NCBI RefSeq assembly: GCF_021601385.1
Contig: NZ_BQHO01000028.1
Location: 21,470-85,469 of the forward strand
DNA length: 64,000 bases
Origin: Pseudomonas parasichuanensis
GTDB lineage: Bacteria; Pseudomonadota; Gammaproteobacteria; Pseudomonadales; Pseudomonadaceae
Direction: 5' to 3'
Notes under the pieces: model-generated
Database searches by the model: none
Seen by the model: only the letters and a program-made list of their open reading frames with translations
What the model was told of the DNA's origin: nothing
In this document: positions 59,837-64,000 of the stretch, piece after piece
How the letters are laid out: every line of letters begins with the position of its first letter
Numbering within the stretch: position 1 is the stretch's first letter
Program-made: the position numbers and the translations under genes

Positions 59837-59940
59837 GGCCTCTTCGCGGGTGAACCCGCTCCCACAGGTACAGCACAGCCTTTGAGATCTGAGGGCACCT
59901 GTGGGAGCGGCGGTTCGCCGCTGCGATTTACCCGCGAAGA
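59837..59940. repeat. Inverted REP pair
   Basis: GGCCTCTTCGCGGGTGAACC faces a second, diverged copy with an altered inner palindrome (GTGGGAGCGGCGGTTCGCCG). It lies between convergent ppnP and the hydrolase gene. Confidence 0.88.
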
Positions 59941-59948
59941 AACAGACA

Positions 59949-60641
59949 CTATTTCAACAAGAACCCCGCCACCTTCTCCGCCGCCGCCTGCAAGTGCTGC
60001 GCATGGCTGAACCCCGAAGCCTTCAGCGGCTTCAGGTCATGGTCCGCCGCCACCAGCCAGCTCACTTCGATCGCTGGCGATAGTTCATACCCCTGCACCG
60101 CTTCCCGATTGCCCAGGGCATCACGCTCCCCCTGGACGATCAGCGTGCGCGTGCGCAACCCGGCCAGGTGCTCGACGCGCGGCTTTTCCGGCTTGCCCAC
60201 GGCATAGAACGGATAGCCCAGGCACACCAGCGCATCGGCACCGAGTTCGTCCGCCAGCAGGCTGGCCATGCGCCCGCCCATGGACTTGCCGCCAATGGCC
60301 AAAGGCCCCGCGACCAATGGTCGCACCTGGTTGTATACATCCCGCCAGCAGTCGAGCAGCACCTTCTGCGGATTGGGCGGGCGCCGGCCCCCGTCGACAC
60401 GCCGTTGGGCCATGTACGGAAACTCGAAGCGCACCACCCCTACCCCAAGCCCGGCCAGCCTTTGCGCCATGTCGTCCATGAAGCCGCTGTCCATTGGCGC
60501 GCCCGCGCCATGGGCCAGGATCAGCCAGCTGTTTTGCCCTCGTTCGCCCGCGATTCGCGGAGGATCGCAGCGCAAGCCTGGGGCATTTGCAATCTGCGCC
60601 CATTGATCCCCGTCAATACCGGCACTTTGCCCATTAATCAT
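59949..60641 (-). CDS. Alpha/beta-hydrolase family protein
   Basis: This 230-residue protein has the alpha/beta-hydrolase fold of the YqiA/KANL3-Tex30 type. [17 protein letters not shown] is the oxyanion region. The nucleophile elbow is [11 protein letters not shown]. Asp in [10 protein letters not shown] and His in [10 protein letters not shown] complete the triad. The substrate is unknown. The ATG at 60641 is used; earlier in-frame starts would run into the ccoN promoter region. The start lies 49 bases from divergent ccoN. Confidence 0.82.
   Translation of the reverse strand: MINGQSAGIDGDQWAQIANAPGLRCDPPRIAGERGQNSWLILAHGAGAPMDSGFMDDMAQRLAGLGVGVVRFEFPYMAQRRVDGGRRPPNPQKVLLDCWRDVYNQVRPLVAGPLAIGGKSMGGRMASLLADELGADALVCLGYPFYAVGKPEKPRVEHLAGLRTRTLIVQGERDALGNREAVQGYELSPAIEVSWLVAADHDLKPLKASGFSHAQHLQAAAEKVAGFLLK
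60603..60616 (+). promoter_or_regulatory. Anr (FNR-type) box for ccoNOQP
   Basis: TTGAT-CCCC-GTCAA differs from TTGAT-N4-ATCAA by one base. It lies about 75 bases before the ccoN ATG and inside the first codons of the divergent hydrolase gene, suiting low-oxygen control of the cbb3 oxidase. Confidence 0.65.
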
Positions 60642-60690
60642 GCTTGCCTCGCTGTCTAGCCTGCCTATAACCGTGGATGGGAACCCATAC

Positions 60691-62115
<1,425 letters not shown>

Positions 62116-62128
62116 GGAGTAGAGCCTG

Positions 62129-62737
62129 ATGAACCATGAAGTCGTTGAGAAAAACATAGGCCTGATGGCGCTGCTGATGGTGTTCGCCGTCAGCATCGGT
62201 GGCCTGACCCAGATCGTCCCGCTGTTCTTCCAGGATGTCACCAACAACCCGGTGGAGGGCATGAAGCCCTATACCGCCCTGCAGCTCGAAGGCCGCGATA
62301 TCTACATTCGCGAAGGCTGCGTGGGTTGCCACTCGCAGATGATCCGCCCGTTCCGCGCCGAGACCGAGCGCTACGGCCACTACTCGGTGGCCGGCGAGAG
62401 CGTGTGGGACCACCCGTTCCTGTGGGGTTCCAAGCGCACCGGCCCGGACCTGGCCCGCGTGGGTGGCCGCTACTCCGATGACTGGCACCGCGCGCACCTG
62501 TACAACCCGCGCAACGTGGTACCGGAGTCGAAGATGCCGTCCTACCCGTGGTTGGTGGCGACGCCGGTCGACAACAGCCACACCGACGTCAAGCTGCGCA
62601 CCCTGCGCACCCTGGGCGTGCCGTACACCGACGAGGACATCGCCGGTGCCCGCGACGCAGTCAAGGGCAAGACCGAGATGGACGCGCTGGTCGCCTACCT
62701 GCAGGTGCTTGGCACCTCGATCAAGAACAAGAGGTGA
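62129..62737 (+). CDS. ccoO: Cytochrome c oxidase cbb3-type subunit II (monoheme)
   Basis: This 202-residue subunit passes electrons from CcoP to CcoN. It has one N-terminal membrane helix (about 8-30). The single c-type heme site is [15 protein letters not shown] (CVGCH), with a distal methionine in SKMPSYPWL. It lies 13 bases after ccoN. Confidence 0.96.
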   Translation: MNHEVVEKNIGLMALLMVFAVSIGGLTQIVPLFFQDVTNNPVEGMKPYTALQLEGRDIYIREGCVGCHSQMIRPFRAETERYGHYSVAGESVWDHPFLWGSKRTGPDLARVGGRYSDDWHRAHLYNPRNVVPESKMPSYPWLVATPVDNSHTDVKLRTLRTLGVPYTDEDIAGARDAVKGKTEMDALVAYLQVLGTSIKNKR

Positions 62738-62742
62738 GTGCG

Positions 62743-62934
62743 ATGGAAATGGACATCGGCATGATCCGTGGCCTGGGCACCCTGGTGGTGATGATCGCCT
62801 TCATCGGCTTGTCGCTCTGGGTATTCAACCGTCGCCGCGACCGTGATTTCGCCGAAGCGCGCCTGCTGCCCTTCGTCGACGACCGCCTGCCCCCTGCCGG
62901 GCAGGAACCTGCCATTAGGAGTAACGGGCAATGA
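62743..62934 (+). CDS. ccoQ: Cytochrome c oxidase cbb3-type subunit CcoQ
   Basis: This 63-residue protein has a single membrane helix ([19 protein letters not shown]) and the following [15 protein letters not shown], typical of CcoQ, which stabilises the cbb3 complex. The start ATG at 62743 lies 5 bases after the ccoO stop, and the TGA overlaps the ccoP ATG (ATGA). Confidence 0.9.
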   Translation: MEMDIGMIRGLGTLVVMIAFIGLSLWVFNRRRDRDFAEARLLPFVDDRLPPAGQEPAIRSNGQ

Positions 62935-63872
62935 CCACCTTCTGGAGTACGTACATCAGCGTACTGACCCTCGGCAGCCTGATCGGCCTGACCTGGCTGC
63001 TGCTCGGCACCCGCAAGGGCCAGAGCAGCGACACCACCGACCAGACCATGGGCCACAGCTTCGACGGCATCGAGGAGTACGACAACCCGCTGCCCAAGTG
63101 GTGGTTCTGGCTGTTCGTCGGCACCCTGGTGTTCTCGGTGGGCTACCTGATCCTGTACCCGGGCCTGGGCAACTGGAAAGGCATCCTGCCCGGCTACGAG
63201 AACGGCTGGACCGGCGTCGACGAGTGGAAAAAGGAAATGGAAAAGGCTGACGCCAAGTTCGGCCCGATCTTCGCCAAGTACGCCGCCATGCCCGTGGAAG
63301 AAGTGGCCAAGGACCCGCAGGCACTGAAGATGGGCAGCCGGCTGTTCGCCTCCAACTGCTCGGTGTGCCACGGTTCCGACGCCAAGGGTTCCTACGGTTT
63401 CCCCAACCTGACCGACAAGGACTGGCGCTGGGGCGGCGAGCCGGAAACCATCAAGGCCTCGATCATGAATGGCCGCCACGGCGTGATGCCGGGCTGGGCC
63501 ACGGTGATCGGCGAGCAGGGCGTGGCCGATGTGGCCGCCTTCGTGCTCACCAACCTCGATGGCCGCAGCCTGCCGGCGGACGCCAAGGCCGATCCGGCCA
63601 AGGGCAAGGAGATCTTCGCCAGCAACTGCGTGGCCTGCCACGGGCCGGAAGGCAAGGGTACCCCGGCCATGGGCGCACCGAACCTGAACCACCCGCAAGC
63701 GTTCATCTACGGCTCGAGCTTCGCCCAGTTGCAGCAGACCATCCGTTACGGCCGCCAGGGCCAGATGCCGGCGCAGCAGGATATCCAGGGCAACGACAAG
63801 GTCCACCTGCTGGCGGCGTATGTGTATAGCCTGTCGCAGGATCAAGTGCCTGAAGCTGTAACCGCCAAGTAA
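62931..63872 (+). CDS. ccoP: Cytochrome c oxidase cbb3-type subunit III (diheme)
   Basis: This 313-residue subunit takes electrons from soluble cytochromes c. It has two N-terminal membrane helices (about 5-25 and 55-78). Two c-type heme sites are [14 protein letters not shown] (about residue 142) and [14 protein letters not shown] (about 228). [10 protein letters not shown] and [10 protein letters not shown] carry the axial methionines. The Pseudomonas family usually has this two-helix form. The stop is followed directly by REP repeats at the window edge. Confidence 0.96.
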   Translation: MTTFWSTYISVLTLGSLIGLTWLLLGTRKGQSSDTTDQTMGHSFDGIEEYDNPLPKWWFWLFVGTLVFSVGYLILYPGLGNWKGILPGYENGWTGVDEWKKEMEKADAKFGPIFAKYAAMPVEEVAKDPQALKMGSRLFASNCSVCHGSDAKGSYGFPNLTDKDWRWGGEPETIKASIMNGRHGVMPGWATVIGEQGVADVAAFVLTNLDGRSLPADAKADPAKGKEIFASNCVACHGPEGKGTPAMGAPNLNHPQAFIYGSSFAQLQQTIRYGRQGQMPAQQDIQGNDKVHLLAAYVYSLSQDQVPEAVTAK

Positions 63873-64000
63873 CGCCTCTTCGCGGGTGAACCCGCTCCCA
63901 CAGGTACCGCGCCGCCATTGAAGGTACGCCCCACCTGTGGGAGCGGGTTCACCCGCGAAGGGCTGCCCAGCAGCCCTTCGCGGGTGAACCCGCTCCCACA
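63873..64000. repeat. Cluster of three REP copies, cut by the window edge
   Basis: Copies run: CCTCTTCGCGGGTGAACCCG (63875), an inverted copy ending near 63960, and a third direct copy from about 63978 to the edge. The array starts one base after the ccoP stop. Confidence 0.9.

Noticed and set aside
63873-64000. Repeat array at the right edge as a CRISPR
   Set aside because: Copies alternate in orientation with irregular spacing and match REP palindromes; there are no equal-length spacers and no cas genes.

Overview
The window is a stretch of Pseudomonas chromosome, most likely of the P. putida group. The evidence is its high GC content, the gene order sdhCDAB-sucAB-lpdG-sucCD next to a divergent gltA, the pairing of etfBA with an etf-ubiquinone oxidoreductase, pyoverdine genes, cbb3 oxidase genes, and two REP families typical of P. 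putida relatives. No rRNA, tRNA, CRISPR array, prophage or complete insertion sequence was seen.

Bases 1-16,000 hold central metabolism. A partial DUF599 membrane protein gene and brnQ come first. They are followed, all on the minus strand, by the TCA-cycle cluster for succinate dehydrogenase, 2-oxoglutarate dehydrogenase and succinyl-CoA synthetase. Citrate synthase (gltA) is divergent from sdhC across a 350-bp region with a clear sigma70-type promoter in each direction. Bases 16,000-27,400 hold small envelope and hypothetical genes, a MocR-type regulator, an OmpA/DUF4398 lipoprotein pair, two-subunit ETF with divergent ETF-QO (acyl-CoA electron transfer), an orphan MqsA-like antitoxin beside the last codons of a lost mqsR toxin, an MFS transporter and a degenerate receiver protein.

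Bases 27,500-57,950 form a pyoverdine siderophore region. It contains the ECF sigma factor FpvI, the PvdRT-OpmQ exporter, PvdP tyrosinase, a divergent siderophore-interacting flavoprotein, PvdH (2,4-diaminobutyrate synthesis), the 4314-residue chromophore synthetase PvdL, the master sigma factor PvdS, and an AlcB/IucB-type hydroxyornithine acetyltransferase (PvdYII-like). I located a PvdS iron-starvation box (TAAAT-N16/17-CGT) in front of pvdR, pvdP, the flavoprotein gene, pvdH and the acetyltransferase gene, and a one-mismatch version (TAATT-N16-CGT) in front of pvdL. There are Fur-box-like sites at pvdS and fpvI. Together these suggest iron-Fur to PvdS/FpvI to pyoverdine assembly, maturation, export and recycling. 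A DsbRS-like two-component system and a dsbD-dsbE-dsbG thiol-redox operon sit between pvdH and pvdL. The peptide-chain synthetases (pvdI/J/D), pvdA, pvdE and the receptor fpvA are not in the window.

Bases 57,950-64,000 hold an amino-acid-type binding protein, a DEDD exonuclease, ppnP, an alpha/beta hydrolase, and ccoNOQP for a cbb3 cytochrome oxidase with a probable Anr site upstream. REP pairs fill many of the gaps, and three REP copies lie at the right edge.

Nothing here is a wholly new system. The observations most worth checking are the two divergent PvdS boxes sharing one palindrome (34600-34640), the relic of mqsR, the flavoprotein in the pyoverdine regulon, and a heptad-repeat hairpin between sucB and lpdG.
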